NCBI GenBank assembly: GCA_947494205.1
Contig: CANLUH010000008.1
Span: forward strand, 62,001 to 126,000
Reading direction: 5' to 3'
Origin: an uncultured Flavobacteriaceae bacterium
Lineage (GTDB): Bacteria; Bacteroidota; Bacteroidia; Flavobacteriales; Flavobacteriaceae
Length of the DNA: 64,000 nt
Made by a program: the position numbers and the translations under genes. The notes beneath the pieces are model-generated. The model was given only the letters and a program-made list of their open reading frames with translations. It did not search any database and was not told the DNA's origin. Below are positions 36,662 through 45,884 of this stretch, piece by piece. Within the stretch, counting starts at the first letter, position 1; every line of letters starts with the position of its first letter.

Positions 36662-37479
36662 TTATAATCATAATTAAGTTTTAGTTTTACACCTTCTCCA
36701 ATCTTAGAACTTAAAAAATAATCTGCGTTTATAAGATCGGCTCTATTTTTCATATTTAATAGACCTGCTCCCTTTTCTGCTTCATTTATATTAAATCCTT
36801 TACCATTATCTAAAATCACAATTTCTAAAGCACTCTCTTTATAATTTAGAACTATTTCTAATAATGTAGCTTTAGAATATTTAACCGTATTAGAAATAAA
36901 TTCCTGAATAATTCTAAATAAGATGATACTATTTTTACTGTCATTATAACTTTCAGGATTCCCTTTTATATCTAATGTTGTTTTTAATAATTTCAATTTA
37001 TTTAAACGTCTTACTTCATTTTCAATAGATTGTTGTAATCCTTTATTAACAATAACATCGCTATTTAAAGACTTTGAAAGCGCTCTTAACTCACTTAAAC
37101 TTTCTTTTACAGCATCTTTAGTTTCTACAAAAGATTCTTTTATATCTTCCGAAATTTGCATACTTAGTATACTCAAATTCATATTAGCAACAGATAAAAG
37201 CTGCCCTACATTATCATGTAATTCTTGCCCTATATTTTTAAGTGTTTGCTCTTGTATCTCTAATTGTGTTTTAGATAATTCTTCTTCGAAAGCTTGTTGT
37301 TGTGCTATTTTATCTAAAATAAGTTTGTTTTTTCTTTTTTGAAAAACCACGAAAAATAAGATAATTAAGGTGCATAAAATAATTAACACTACAAGCATGT
37401 ACATTAGCATATATCGTTCTGCAGGGGTAGATACAGGCTTTTCTATTTCTTGTAAAATTATAAAAAAATTAGTCATCAT
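36658..37479 (-). CDS. HisKA_3-type sensor histidine kinase
   Basis: Membrane kinase of 273 residues. One membrane segment (about 23-48) precedes a coiled coil. The HisKA_3 box QELHDNVGQLLSVANM carries the phospho-acceptor histidine (about 90). The ATPase domain shows EFISNTVKYSKA and ILDNGKGF. It has no sensor domain, so input may come from the multi-pass protein encoded just upstream (11 bp overlap). The NarL-type regulator at 39153 is the likely partner. Confidence 0.9.
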   Translation of the reverse strand: MMTNFFIILQEIEKPVSTPAERYMLMYMLVVLIILCTLIILFFVVFQKRKNKLILDKIAQQQAFEEELSKTQLEIQEQTLKNIGQELHDNVGQLLSVANMNLSILSMQISEDIKESFVETKDAVKESLSELRALSKSLNSDVIVNKGLQQSIENEVRRLNKLKLLKTTLDIKGNPESYNDSKNSIILFRIIQEFISNTVKYSKATLLEIVLNYKESALEIVILDNGKGFNINEAEKGAGLLNMKNRADLINADYFLSSKIGEGVKLKLNYDYN

Positions 37480-38173
37480 CTGGTTTTGAAAAAATTAACC
37501 CAAAAGTAAACATCGAATACATGAATACGTTGGTTATTAAATAAATTAAAGTTCTTAGATTAACATAATTCATATCTTGAACACCAAAATAAATATCGTA
37601 AAAACCTAACGGTGGAATAATTAGCCACCAAAAAAATATAGCTGTACTAATGTAAAAGTTTAACGACTTATAGAAAGTTAATATTTTATCGCTTTGAAGT
37701 ATTTGTATATAATACATAACCACACAAATTACTATTACCAGAGATCCTGAAATATTAATAAAGGGTAAAGATTTTATAAAGAAGTCTTGAAAGTTGAAAA
37801 ATATATTTACAATCGAGAATAATAAAAATACAACTCCTGTATACTTAGCGATTTTTCTATCTCTATCTTTTTTCAATACTTTGCTAAAATAAAAAACATA
37901 AAATAGAACAGCTCCAGTAAACCAGAGTAAAGTATATATACAGTAATTCTTCTCAAGAAAACTTCCTTTTAAAAAATTAAAAATTTCTCCTTCATCCATA
38001 AAAGAAGTATACTTGCCTATGTAATCGCAAAATAAGGCATAACATAAAAACCATATAAAGAATTTAGCAGCTGTAAACTTATACTTTCTGTATAGTATAA
38101 GTCCCGTTACAGCTGCTATAATTTCAACACTATGTGTTATAATACTATTGTATTCTTTTAAAAATTCTTCCAC
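37469..38173 (-). CDS. multi-pass membrane protein coupled to histidine kinase
   Basis: Protein of 234 residues with about seven hydrophobic segments and short loops. No catalytic motif. Start is GTG 38173, since a stop lies two codons upstream. It overlaps the kinase gene by 11 bp and follows the 119-residue protein by 6 bp. The gene order suggests a membrane sensor for the kinase; this is inference from position. Confidence 0.75.
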   Translation of the reverse strand: MEEFLKEYNSIITHSVEIIAAVTGLILYRKYKFTAAKFFIWFLCYALFCDYIGKYTSFMDEGEIFNFLKGSFLEKNYCIYTLLWFTGAVLFYVFYFSKVLKKDRDRKIAKYTGVVFLLFSIVNIFFNFQDFFIKSLPFINISGSLVIVICVVMYYIQILQSDKILTFYKSLNFYISTAIFFWWLIIPPLGFYDIYFGVQDMNYVNLRTLIYLITNVFMYSMFTFGLIFSKPDDD

Positions 38174-38179
38174 TATTTA

Positions 38180-38539
38180 TTATTGCGGGTAGTTTGCGCT
38201 TGGAGGATGACCTTGTTGTCCTGCATTTAAAATATCTCCTCCTGGAATATCGCCATTTCCATTAGATCTTTCTGTATTAGAAGTACCTGTTGGGGACAGA
38301 AAAATAGTAGTGTAACCTTTATCGCTTTCTGCACCTTCATAGGCACGAATACCATTTAATGTGTATCCTAATTCTTTAGCTTGTGTTTTAGCATGAGCAA
38401 TGTAAGCTTCTAAGTCTTCAACAGACCACCATGAAGAGCGGTTGTCTTCTTTACCAATGTACTTACTCATTACTGCATACCTTCCATTAAAAGCTTGATC
38501 TAAAGCTCTTCCTTCTTTTGATGTTTTAATTCCTGACAT
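38180..38539 (-). CDS. hypothetical protein, kinase-operon leader
   Basis: Soluble protein of 119 residues without signal peptide. N-terminal half has the pattern KTSKEGRALDQAFNGRYAVM and RSSWWSVEDLEAYI. A central GIRAYEGAESDKGYTTIFL strand region follows, then a Gly/Asn/Pro-rich disordered tail. I recall similar proteins next to two-component genes in Flavobacteriaceae but know no function. It is first in the operon with the membrane protein and kinase. Confidence 0.7.
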   Translation of the reverse strand: MSGIKTSKEGRALDQAFNGRYAVMSKYIGKEDNRSSWWSVEDLEAYIAHAKTQAKELGYTLNGIRAYEGAESDKGYTTIFLSPTGTSNTERSNGNGDIPGGDILNAGQQGHPPSANYPQ

Positions 38540-39152
38540 AATTTAATTTGGGGTTTAGTAAATATTAATACACTAAAATAAGCACAGGAGCACCCCGGTA
38601 GTACTTTCTATTTTTCTTAAATTAATGATTAATATTTTGGTTAATAATAGCATATTAGATTACCAATGTAGGAAAAAAGTTTCTAAAATGCTACTATTTA
38701 TCTTTAGAAACCGACTAAACATTGTGTTTATTAAACATTTAAAACCTAATAATCAATAAAATATCTCCATTAAATTTTAAAAAAAGAAATCTTTTTTATT
38801 TATTAAAATCTCATAAACGTAGTAGAATAACAGTACATGACTGTTTTTAAGTTTTGTTCATAAAACATTATCATTTTTTTAATACTGTACTTTTTGAAAT
38901 TTTATATTTGCGCCTTATCTTTAGTAAAAGTAATTATTAAAATTTGCGCTATTAAAAAATATGTTAACAATAAAAAATCCATTACCTGTAATCCAATCCC
39001 TATACTTTAATCGTATATAATGATTGTTATGTTTTAACATGATGATGTTATAAATTAAAATCCTTATTAGATCAATTGAGCACCCTACTAGATCAATTCT
39101 TTTTATATAAGTAGTATGTATACAAATAAAAAAGAAATCTCCTTTAGTAAAG
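38540..39152. other. long divergent intergenic region
   Basis: A 613 bp AT-rich gap between the kinase operon and the response regulator. No convincing gene on either strand. It holds a TAnnTTTG-type element (TATATTTG, 38903-38910, plus strand) 242 bp before the regulator ATG. It also holds a TAGATCAATT direct repeat at 39068-39077 and 39089-39098. A long 5' leader for the regulator mRNA is possible. Confidence 0.5.
39068..39098 (+). promoter_or_regulatory. direct repeat TAGATCAATT, 21-bp period
   Basis: Two exact 10-bp copies spaced two DNA helical turns apart, 55-85 bp upstream of the response regulator ATG. This is the layout expected for a dimeric NarL-type regulator or autoregulation. 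Not tested. Confidence 0.45.
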
Positions 39153-39839
39153 ATGAAACACAAAAGATATTCGGTATTAATAGTTGATGACCACCCTATG
39201 ATTACTGAAGTTTATAAAAATGTTCTACATTTAATAAACAGTCAAAACGAAGGTATTAGTTTTGACATAAATGTCGCTTATAATTGCGATGACGCATATA
39301 TTATTCTCCAAAATGCTTCTAAGTTTTCAAAAACTATAGACCTCATTTTTTTAGATATAAGTTTACCCTCGTCTAAAGATGGTAAAATTCTATCTGGAGA
39401 AGACTTAGGTATAAAAATAAATACGCTATTACCAGGTTCTAAAATTATTATATCTACTGCTTATGGTAGTAATTACAGAATTCATAGTATTTTAAAAAGT
39501 ATAAATCCCGATGGTTTTTTAATTAAAAGTGATATAGGTCACAATGAATTAGAAAATGCTGTTAAAAATGTACTTAATGACTCTACGTATTATAGTAAAA
39601 CAGTATCTGGCCAAATAAGAAAGGAAGTCTCAAATAATTTGCTTTTAGATAATATTGATAGGAAATTACTTTATGAGTTATCTATTAATACTAAGATGAA
39701 AGATTTACCTAAAGTTTTGCCATTATCTCTAGCTGGTATAGAAAAAAGAAAACGTAATTTAAAACGTACTTTCGATGTAAAAAGTGTAAACAATGATAAA
39801 GAACTTATTACAAAAGCTAAAGAAATGGGCTTTATCTAA
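39153..39839 (+). CDS. NarL/LuxR-type response regulator
   Basis: Protein of 228 residues. The receiver has acidic residues in LIVDDHPMI, the phospho-acceptor in LIFLDISLPSSKDG (about Asp69), and a conserved lysine in FLIKSDIG. The C-terminal helix-turn-helix (about 165-210, LSINTKMKDLPKVLPLSLAGIEKR) is the LuxR-like type usual in Flavobacteriaceae. It is divergent from the kinase operon and overlaps the HlyD gene's end by 8 bp. Likely partner of the kinase at 36658-37479 and possible regulator of the peptide cluster. Confidence 0.88.
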   Translation: MKHKRYSVLIVDDHPMITEVYKNVLHLINSQNEGISFDINVAYNCDDAYIILQNASKFSKTIDLIFLDISLPSSKDGKILSGEDLGIKINTLLPGSKIIISTAYGSNYRIHSILKSINPDGFLIKSDIGHNELENAVKNVLNDSTYYSKTVSGQIRKEVSNNLLLDNIDRKLLYELSINTKMKDLPKVLPLSLAGIEKRKRNLKRTFDVKSVNNDKELITKAKEMGFI

Positions 39840-41139
39840 AGAGTTCTCTAAATTGATAAAATATTCGTTCTATAAGTGTTAGTTCTTCAGTAACTATTTC
39901 TGCAGTTCCTCGCATTTCTTGTTTAAACTCTAGTGTTTTACCAAAAGAAGTTTCTAATCCTTCTATTAAAACTTGTATAGAGTAAACATCTTCGTCTTGT
40001 TTAGGTACTTCAGAAATGGTAACTATTTTACCTTTAATACTTCCCCATTCTGCATACGGGTAATTATCTAGTTTTATAATAACTTCTTGTCCCGTTTTAA
40101 CTTTACCAGAATTAAGAACTGGCATTAATACTCTTCCGACTAATGAGTCTATTTTTTGAGGAACTATAGTAAATAATACATCGCCTACTTCAGTGTTTTG
40201 GTATTTATTCCATACATCGAATAGTGTTACTTTACCATTTATTGGGCTTTTTAAAATATTTGTTTGTTCCCAAGTATCTATACTATTTTCTAGATTTTGA
40301 AGACTTCCTAGTAAATCTTGATAATAATTTTTAGCAAACTCGGTATCTTCTATTTTAGATTGAATTTTATTACTTTCTACTCTTGCTATAGAAACGTTTA
40401 TATCGGAAATTGTAGACGTAATCGTCTCGTATTCTTGTTTGTCGGATAGGAAATCTCTTTGTGCTGCTTCATATTCTACCTTAGAGATAATTCCTTTATT
40501 ATACATCTCCTTATTTCTATTGTAGTTAACTTCAGAAATTTCTAATTCTTTTTTAAATAAAGACTGTCTGTTTTTTAATACACTTAATTGGGTTACTTGT
40601 TCTGAAATTTGCTTAGACAATGCATTAATTTCTCTCTTCTTAGGGTTTAATTCATTATACAATAAGAAACTCTGGTACTGCCCAACAAAATCGATATAAG
40701 CTGTTTGAACGCTTCCTAATTTTAAATTGCTTGGATATATTATTTCTAAACTATCTATATCTATAATCTTAAGTTGTGTTTCTTTTAGCTTATTCTCTAA
40801 ATAATATACGTCTTTAAGGTTTGCATTATTCTCTATTTCTGCTAACAAATGACCATCTTCTACAAAATCGTTAGGCTTAACAAAAATGTTGTTAAGTTTC
40901 CCTGCCGTTTTAGCTTTTAAATGGATAGGAGGAGTAGATGTTGTTACCACTATTCTCGCATTTATAACATCGTCGTACCTAAATATAAATGTTCCAAAAA
41001 CAATGAGCCCAAATACCACAAAAACTATCGATGTTCCCCACCTTACCAACCAAGAGGGTAATAAACCTAATATGTCTCGAACATCGTCTGATCGTTCGTT
41101 AATATCATCAACAATTTCATTTATTTTATGTTCTTCCAT
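39832..41139 (-). CDS. HlyD-family periplasmic adaptor of the peptide exporter
   Basis: Membrane-fusion protein of 435 residues. One membrane segment (about 35-55) is followed by the lipoyl half-motif (KAKTAGKLNNIFVKPNDFVEDG), a long alpha-helical hairpin (about 115-280, coiled coil) and the second lipoyl half (KSPINGKVTLFDVW). The C-terminal beta-barrel ends the protein. It would link the inner-membrane C39 ABC transporter to an outer-membrane channel. It starts 3 bp after the transporter stop. No TolC-like gene is adjacent. Confidence 0.9.
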   Translation of the reverse strand: MEEHKINEIVDDINERSDDVRDILGLLPSWLVRWGTSIVFVVFGLIVFGTFIFRYDDVINARIVVTTSTPPIHLKAKTAGKLNNIFVKPNDFVEDGHLLAEIENNANLKDVYYLENKLKETQLKIIDIDSLEIIYPSNLKLGSVQTAYIDFVGQYQSFLLYNELNPKKREINALSKQISEQVTQLSVLKNRQSLFKKELEISEVNYNRNKEMYNKGIISKVEYEAAQRDFLSDKQEYETITSTISDINVSIARVESNKIQSKIEDTEFAKNYYQDLLGSLQNLENSIDTWEQTNILKSPINGKVTLFDVWNKYQNTEVGDVLFTIVPQKIDSLVGRVLMPVLNSGKVKTGQEVIIKLDNYPYAEWGSIKGKIVTISEVPKQDEDVYSIQVLIEGLETSFGKTLEFKQEMRGTAEIVTEELTLIERIFYQFRELFR

Positions 41140-41142
41140 TTG

Positions 41143-43353
41143 TTAATTTCCTAATTCTAATTGATTTTTAACTAATGCATAATATAATCCCTTCTTCGCC
41201 GTCAACTCTTTATGACTTCCAATTTCTGCTATTTTTCCTTGATCTAATACAATAATCTGATCTGCATTCTTAACTGTACTTAATCTATGTGCAACAACAA
41301 CTACCGTTCTTCCTTTATAGAACTCGTCTAGTTTTTCCATTATTTTTTTCTCATTATTAGCATCTAAGGCACTTGTTGCTTCATCTAAGAAAATATATTT
41401 AGGATTTTTATAAACAGCTCTTGCTATTAATAAACGTTGCTTCTGTCCACCACTAACTCCTACTCCTCTATTACCTATAACTGTATTAAACCCTGAAGGT
41501 AACTCACTAATAAAGTCTGATATATTAGCATGGTCTACAGCATGTAATAGACGTTCTTTATCTATAATATCGTCTGAGTCTGATTCTGTAATATTTCTAG
41601 CAATAGTATCTCCAAATATAAACCCATCTTGCATAACGGCTCCACAATGACGTCTCCAATGCTTTGTACTGATATTTTTTAAATCGACATCGGATACAGA
41701 TATTTTTCCTTTTTTAGGATTATAAAATCGCAACAATAGTTTAATTAAAGTTGTTTTACCACTACCACTGGCTCCAACTATTGCTGTAATTTTCCCTTCA
41801 GGTAGCTCAAAATTTAATTTCTTTAATACCATAGGGGATGTTTTCCCTCCATATCTAAAACTTAAATTTTCTATTTTTAAAGTTCCGTCTCCTTCTGGCA
41901 ACTTTTTAAGAATATTATCATCTTTAGATTCTTCATCTTTTTTAACATGGATTTCTGCAAGTCGTTCTAAACTAATTTTAGCATCTTGCCCAGTTTGAAT
42001 AAATGTAACAAAGTTATTTATAGGCAAGTTTAATTGTCCTATTATATACTGCACAGCTAACATCATACCCAATGTAAGGTTTCCATTTACAACAGCACTA
42101 GCTGCAATAAATGTAATAAGGATGTTTTTAAGTTCGTTTATAAATACACCACCTGTGTTTTGCGTTTGTGATAGAGACAGACCTTTCATAGAAATTTTAA
42201 ACAGTCTTACTTGTATGGCCTCCCACTCCCATCTACGCCTTCGTTCTGAGCCATTTAATTTAATTTCTTGCATTCCTGTAATGAGCTGGAAGATGCTACT
42301 TTGGTTATCGGCGGCTTCATCAAATCGTTTATAATCTAATTCTTCTCGTTTTTTTAGAAAAATTAAAGTCCATCCAATGTATAATATAGAACCTATAAAG
42401 AAAATTACAAATATGGAAACATTATAATAGGCAAGAATGCTTCCAAAAATAACAATATTAAAAGCAGAAAATAGTGTGTTTAATGTTGTTGCAGATAAAA
42501 ATTCTTGTATACGATCATGATCTTGTATACGTTGTATAATATCTCCTGTATTTTTTGAATCGAAAAACGAAACGGGAAGTTTCATTAACTTAATTAAAAA
42601 ATCTGATATTAAGTTAATATTTATCCTACTTGTAACATGTAATAATAACCAACTCCGTATGACTTCTACGCTAGTTTGAGATATAAAAAGAGTTAATTGT
42701 GCTATTAGTATAAGGTATATAAAATTTATATTCTGATAATTAATACCATAATCTACAATAGACTGGGTTAAAAACGGAAAGATTAATTGCAATAAACTTC
42801 CAATAATTAAACCTAATATTAACTGAAAAATTTGCTGTTTATAGGGTTTAAAGTATTTACCTAAAAACTTAAACCCGAAATCTTTTTTTTCCTTTTTCTC
42901 TCCTGGATCTTCATAAAAAGCAGGTGTGGGCTCTAATAATAACAGATAGCCTTCTGCATCATCAAAATTATCTGTAGCACCTGTCCAAGCTTTTATAAAA
43001 GCTTTCTTATCGTATTTAATTAAACCATGTCCTGGATCTGCTAAATATATTTTGTCTTTTTCTATTTTGTAAACTACCACAAAATGACGTTGCCTCCAAT
43101 GCACTATACATGGCAATGGCGCTTCGGTTTTAAAGGTTTCGAAATTTACATAGACTGCTAATGAGTGTAACCCTATACTTTCTGCACATTCTGCAATACC
43201 TCCAAAAGAGACTCCCGCTCTACCTATACTTGAATTTTCTCTTAAATAATCTATTCCAACTGTTTTACCATAATACTTGGCTATCATCTTTAAACAAGTT
43301 GGGCCACAATCCATTTGGTCTAACTGTCTATAAAACGGGAACTTTTTTTTCAT
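41143..43353 (-). CDS. C39 peptidase-containing ABC transporter
   Basis: Protein of 736 residues with three domains. The N-terminal C39 peptidase (1-140) has the complete triad: Cys16 in QMDCGPTC, His90 in RQRHFVVVY and Asp106 in YLADPG. Six membrane segments follow (about 165-450). The ATPase domain has IVGASGSGKTTLIK (Walker A), VSGGQKQRLLIARAV (signature) and KYIFLDEATSALD (Walker B). Such transporters cut precursors after a double glycine and export the core. The precursor at 48252-48407 ends its leader in MGG, so it is the obvious substrate. Confidence 0.95.
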   Translation of the reverse strand: MKKKFPFYRQLDQMDCGPTCLKMIAKYYGKTVGIDYLRENSSIGRAGVSFGGIAECAESIGLHSLAVYVNFETFKTEAPLPCIVHWRQRHFVVVYKIEKDKIYLADPGHGLIKYDKKAFIKAWTGATDNFDDAEGYLLLLEPTPAFYEDPGEKKEKKDFGFKFLGKYFKPYKQQIFQLILGLIIGSLLQLIFPFLTQSIVDYGINYQNINFIYLILIAQLTLFISQTSVEVIRSWLLLHVTSRININLISDFLIKLMKLPVSFFDSKNTGDIIQRIQDHDRIQEFLSATTLNTLFSAFNIVIFGSILAYYNVSIFVIFFIGSILYIGWTLIFLKKREELDYKRFDEAADNQSSIFQLITGMQEIKLNGSERRRRWEWEAIQVRLFKISMKGLSLSQTQNTGGVFINELKNILITFIAASAVVNGNLTLGMMLAVQYIIGQLNLPINNFVTFIQTGQDAKISLERLAEIHVKKDEESKDDNILKKLPEGDGTLKIENLSFRYGGKTSPMVLKKLNFELPEGKITAIVGASGSGKTTLIKLLLRFYNPKKGKISVSDVDLKNISTKHWRRHCGAVMQDGFIFGDTIARNITESDSDDIIDKERLLHAVDHANISDFISELPSGFNTVIGNRGVGVSGGQKQRLLIARAVYKNPKYIFLDEATSALDANNEKKIMEKLDEFYKGRTVVVVAHRLSTVKNADQIIVLDQGKIAEIGSHKELTAKKGLYYALVKNQLELGN

Positions 43354-43444
43354 TTAAAATATTTAAGTTACTGTGTAGTTATATTTAAATTTAGTTAAAT
43401 TTTTCTGAAATAAAACCTATTACTTCATGAGATTTAAATAAATG

Positions 43445-43483
43445 AACAAATCTCTATGCTTATTACAAGTATAGAGATTTGTT
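43445..43483 (-). terminator. hairpin between the second TPR gene and the exporter genes
   Basis: Thirteen-bp stem (AACAAATCTCTAT) with a loop of 13 nt, extendable by a few pairs. The T-run after it on the minus strand is interrupted, so it may be a weak terminator or processing site. Confidence 0.5.
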
Positions 43484-43519
43484 TTACTTATATATTTACT
43501 GTGTTTTTTTCAAAAAAAA

Positions 43520-45856
43520 TTAATTTAATAGTGCATCGACTTCTTCTACAAACTTTTTACAATCTTTTCTTTGGCTTGCTGCTTGTTTTAACACTTTTAT
43601 TCTATTATTTATACTTTCGTCTTTTAATATTGGAGCATTACTATTTAAAATAGTGGTTATATGTGGTAATAATTCTTGTAATAATGCCCAACTATCTCCA
43701 TTATCTAATATTTGGTTTTCTGTAGTATTATTTAGAAAATCTATAAATAGGTCTTCATTATATCCAGATAATTTAAAATGTCCTAATACTGCATAAAGTA
43801 AATAACCATTATCTAATTGATTAGAAAGTCCACCATTCTCATCTCTTGCAATATCTATAGATTGTGCGTATGCATTAACAGCATCTTCCTTGTTTCCTAG
43901 CAATGAAGCCACTTCTCCTGCATGAGATGCTACAAATACTAATATACTTTTGTCTCCAATATCTACAGCATATTCTATAGCCTTATTTATTCTTTCGTTT
44001 GCTAAATCATTATTATTTTCCTTTGCAGAAATTAATGCTAAATACGCCCATAGTTTTACATGAAACATATTAGGTTCTGCATCTTTTTCTTTTACTAAGG
44101 CTTCAATAAATATTTTCTCAGCATTTTTAAATTTTTCTGTTCTCAATAAAGCATACCCTATTAACAAGTCCATAGAAATACTACGGAACATATCGTGAAA
44201 GTGTGGTCTTAGTTTTTTAGAATTTTCAAAGTATTTAATCGTTTTTTCGTAATCCCCTAATCTATAGCACAAATCTGCAGCACTAAATTGATAGATGTAC
44301 ATTAATGTGTTTTTATGTTCGTAGGCATCTTCTATACCCAATTCACAACATTCTAATGCTTTGTTTAATTCTAATTTTGATCTATGAAACTCTATCCAAT
44401 GGAATACATCAAATCTATTTTTAACTGAAACTTTTTCTAACGAATCTTTGGCTCTTTCTATCCATTTTCTACTATATTCTGGCATATCTAATTCATCTCC
44501 AAAAAACACCTGATGTGCTGCGAAATGAAAATATGATAAGCAATATTCTTCTTGCCAAAACTGAAGCTCTAAAGGCTCTAAGTCTTTATATGTTTTACCA
44601 TCAAATAATCTTACCATTTCTTTATCTAGGATAGAGAATGTTTTATCTATTGCAGCATCAAAGGCTTCATTTTCACCTTTATTAATAGTAATATGGCCAT
44701 CTATTGAATGTGCCCATGCTTGTTGGTGTGCTTTTTGTATCTCAGGCAAATCACTATTAGTAGCTTCTTCTATTTCTTCCGCTACCCATTTCACACTAGT
44801 TTCAAAATCATCTTCTCGTTCTGCAATTGCATATACTAATCTGTAGTATAATGAGCACCTTAATACGGGATCCGTTTCAAGATTTAAAGCTTCTGTTAAA
44901 TGATGAATTAAAAAGTTATCGAAAGCTGTGTGTTGATGATGTGATAACTGATCAAAATGCCCAGAGGATCCTATTAAACCATGAATCATGGCTTGTTGTT
45001 GATTAGAGAAGAAATCTTTAAACCTTAATGCGTCTAAACACATATAGATATTAGACTTATAAGCGTACCTTTGGTAGGTTCTTTTTAAAACTTCAACAAT
45101 ATAATCTGTATTAGCTTTTATCTTATCTTCTTCATCATTACTTAACCATGTGTATACTTTATACTCTTCATTATTTTCTGCTATAGAGTCTAAGCTTTTT
45201 TTAGTTAAACTTTTAGAAGTGTTTGCTGTATTATTATCTTCTTTTGGAAGTATTTCTTTTTTAAAATCGTTAAATAATTGCAAGCTATTTATATACGATT
45301 GAATATTTATATCACTTTGTTTCCAACATAATCCGTTTGTATCGTCTTGTTTTCTATAATTATCTGCTACTCCAGAAATAATAGTTTGTTTCATTTCTGG
45401 GTATTGTTGAAACATTCCAACTATAGCACCTAAACTCTCAGAATCTACAACCGATAAGTCTGGTAATAAAAGTATACAATTGTTTTCGCTAAGTAACTCG
45501 TATAATATTTTACTCCATTCGTTATAGATAAATACTGGTCTATTGGTTTGCGTATATAACTTTGTAGAATGGTAATACCATTTTTTTTGCTCTGCATCTG
45601 TTAACGAATCATACATGTTTGGTATAACGTAACTAGCTATTGCTTTATGTTTATTTAAAATAGAATCTATTTTTTCAGTTCCAAAATTACTTTTTAACTC
45701 GGTTACTAAAAGGTTAAGAATTTTCCAACCTAAAGGGAACTCTTCATCGTTATGAAGCCAAATTACAGTACTGTCTTTATATTGGTTTTCTAACTCTAAA
45801 AATGTATTATCTAATTGTGGTCTGCTACCTATATATACTTTTTTCATGTTTTTCAT
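43520..45856 (-). CDS. large TPR protein of the peptide cluster, copy 2
   Basis: Soluble protein of 778 residues with no signal peptide. The N-terminal 200 residues look like a degenerate P-loop domain: a Walker-B-like strand NNCILLLPDLSVVDSESLG (about 133-150) but no Walker A. Residues 260-700 are tetratricopeptide helices. The C-terminus ends ASQRKDCKKFVEE, a motif shared with the neighbour (QRKDC). Together they are diverged paralogues. The gene lies between the precursor side and the exporter genes. Function unknown: maturation, peptide sensing or immunity are open options. Confidence 0.75.
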   Translation of the reverse strand: MKNMKKVYIGSRPQLDNTFLELENQYKDSTVIWLHNDEEFPLGWKILNLLVTELKSNFGTEKIDSILNKHKAIASYVIPNMYDSLTDAEQKKWYYHSTKLYTQTNRPVFIYNEWSKILYELLSENNCILLLPDLSVVDSESLGAIVGMFQQYPEMKQTIISGVADNYRKQDDTNGLCWKQSDINIQSYINSLQLFNDFKKEILPKEDNNTANTSKSLTKKSLDSIAENNEEYKVYTWLSNDEEDKIKANTDYIVEVLKRTYQRYAYKSNIYMCLDALRFKDFFSNQQQAMIHGLIGSSGHFDQLSHHQHTAFDNFLIHHLTEALNLETDPVLRCSLYYRLVYAIAEREDDFETSVKWVAEEIEEATNSDLPEIQKAHQQAWAHSIDGHITINKGENEAFDAAIDKTFSILDKEMVRLFDGKTYKDLEPLELQFWQEEYCLSYFHFAAHQVFFGDELDMPEYSRKWIERAKDSLEKVSVKNRFDVFHWIEFHRSKLELNKALECCELGIEDAYEHKNTLMYIYQFSAADLCYRLGDYEKTIKYFENSKKLRPHFHDMFRSISMDLLIGYALLRTEKFKNAEKIFIEALVKEKDAEPNMFHVKLWAYLALISAKENNNDLANERINKAIEYAVDIGDKSILVFVASHAGEVASLLGNKEDAVNAYAQSIDIARDENGGLSNQLDNGYLLYAVLGHFKLSGYNEDLFIDFLNNTTENQILDNGDSWALLQELLPHITTILNSNAPILKDESINNRIKVLKQAASQRKDCKKFVEEVDALLN

Positions 45857-45884
45857 TTTTTAAATTAGCTATACTAAATTCATC

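Noticed and set aside
38921-39163. Minus-strand frame of 80 residues in the long intergenic gap
   Set aside because: Asn/Ile/Phe-rich, starts inside the response regulator gene, and covers the likely promoter and direct repeats.
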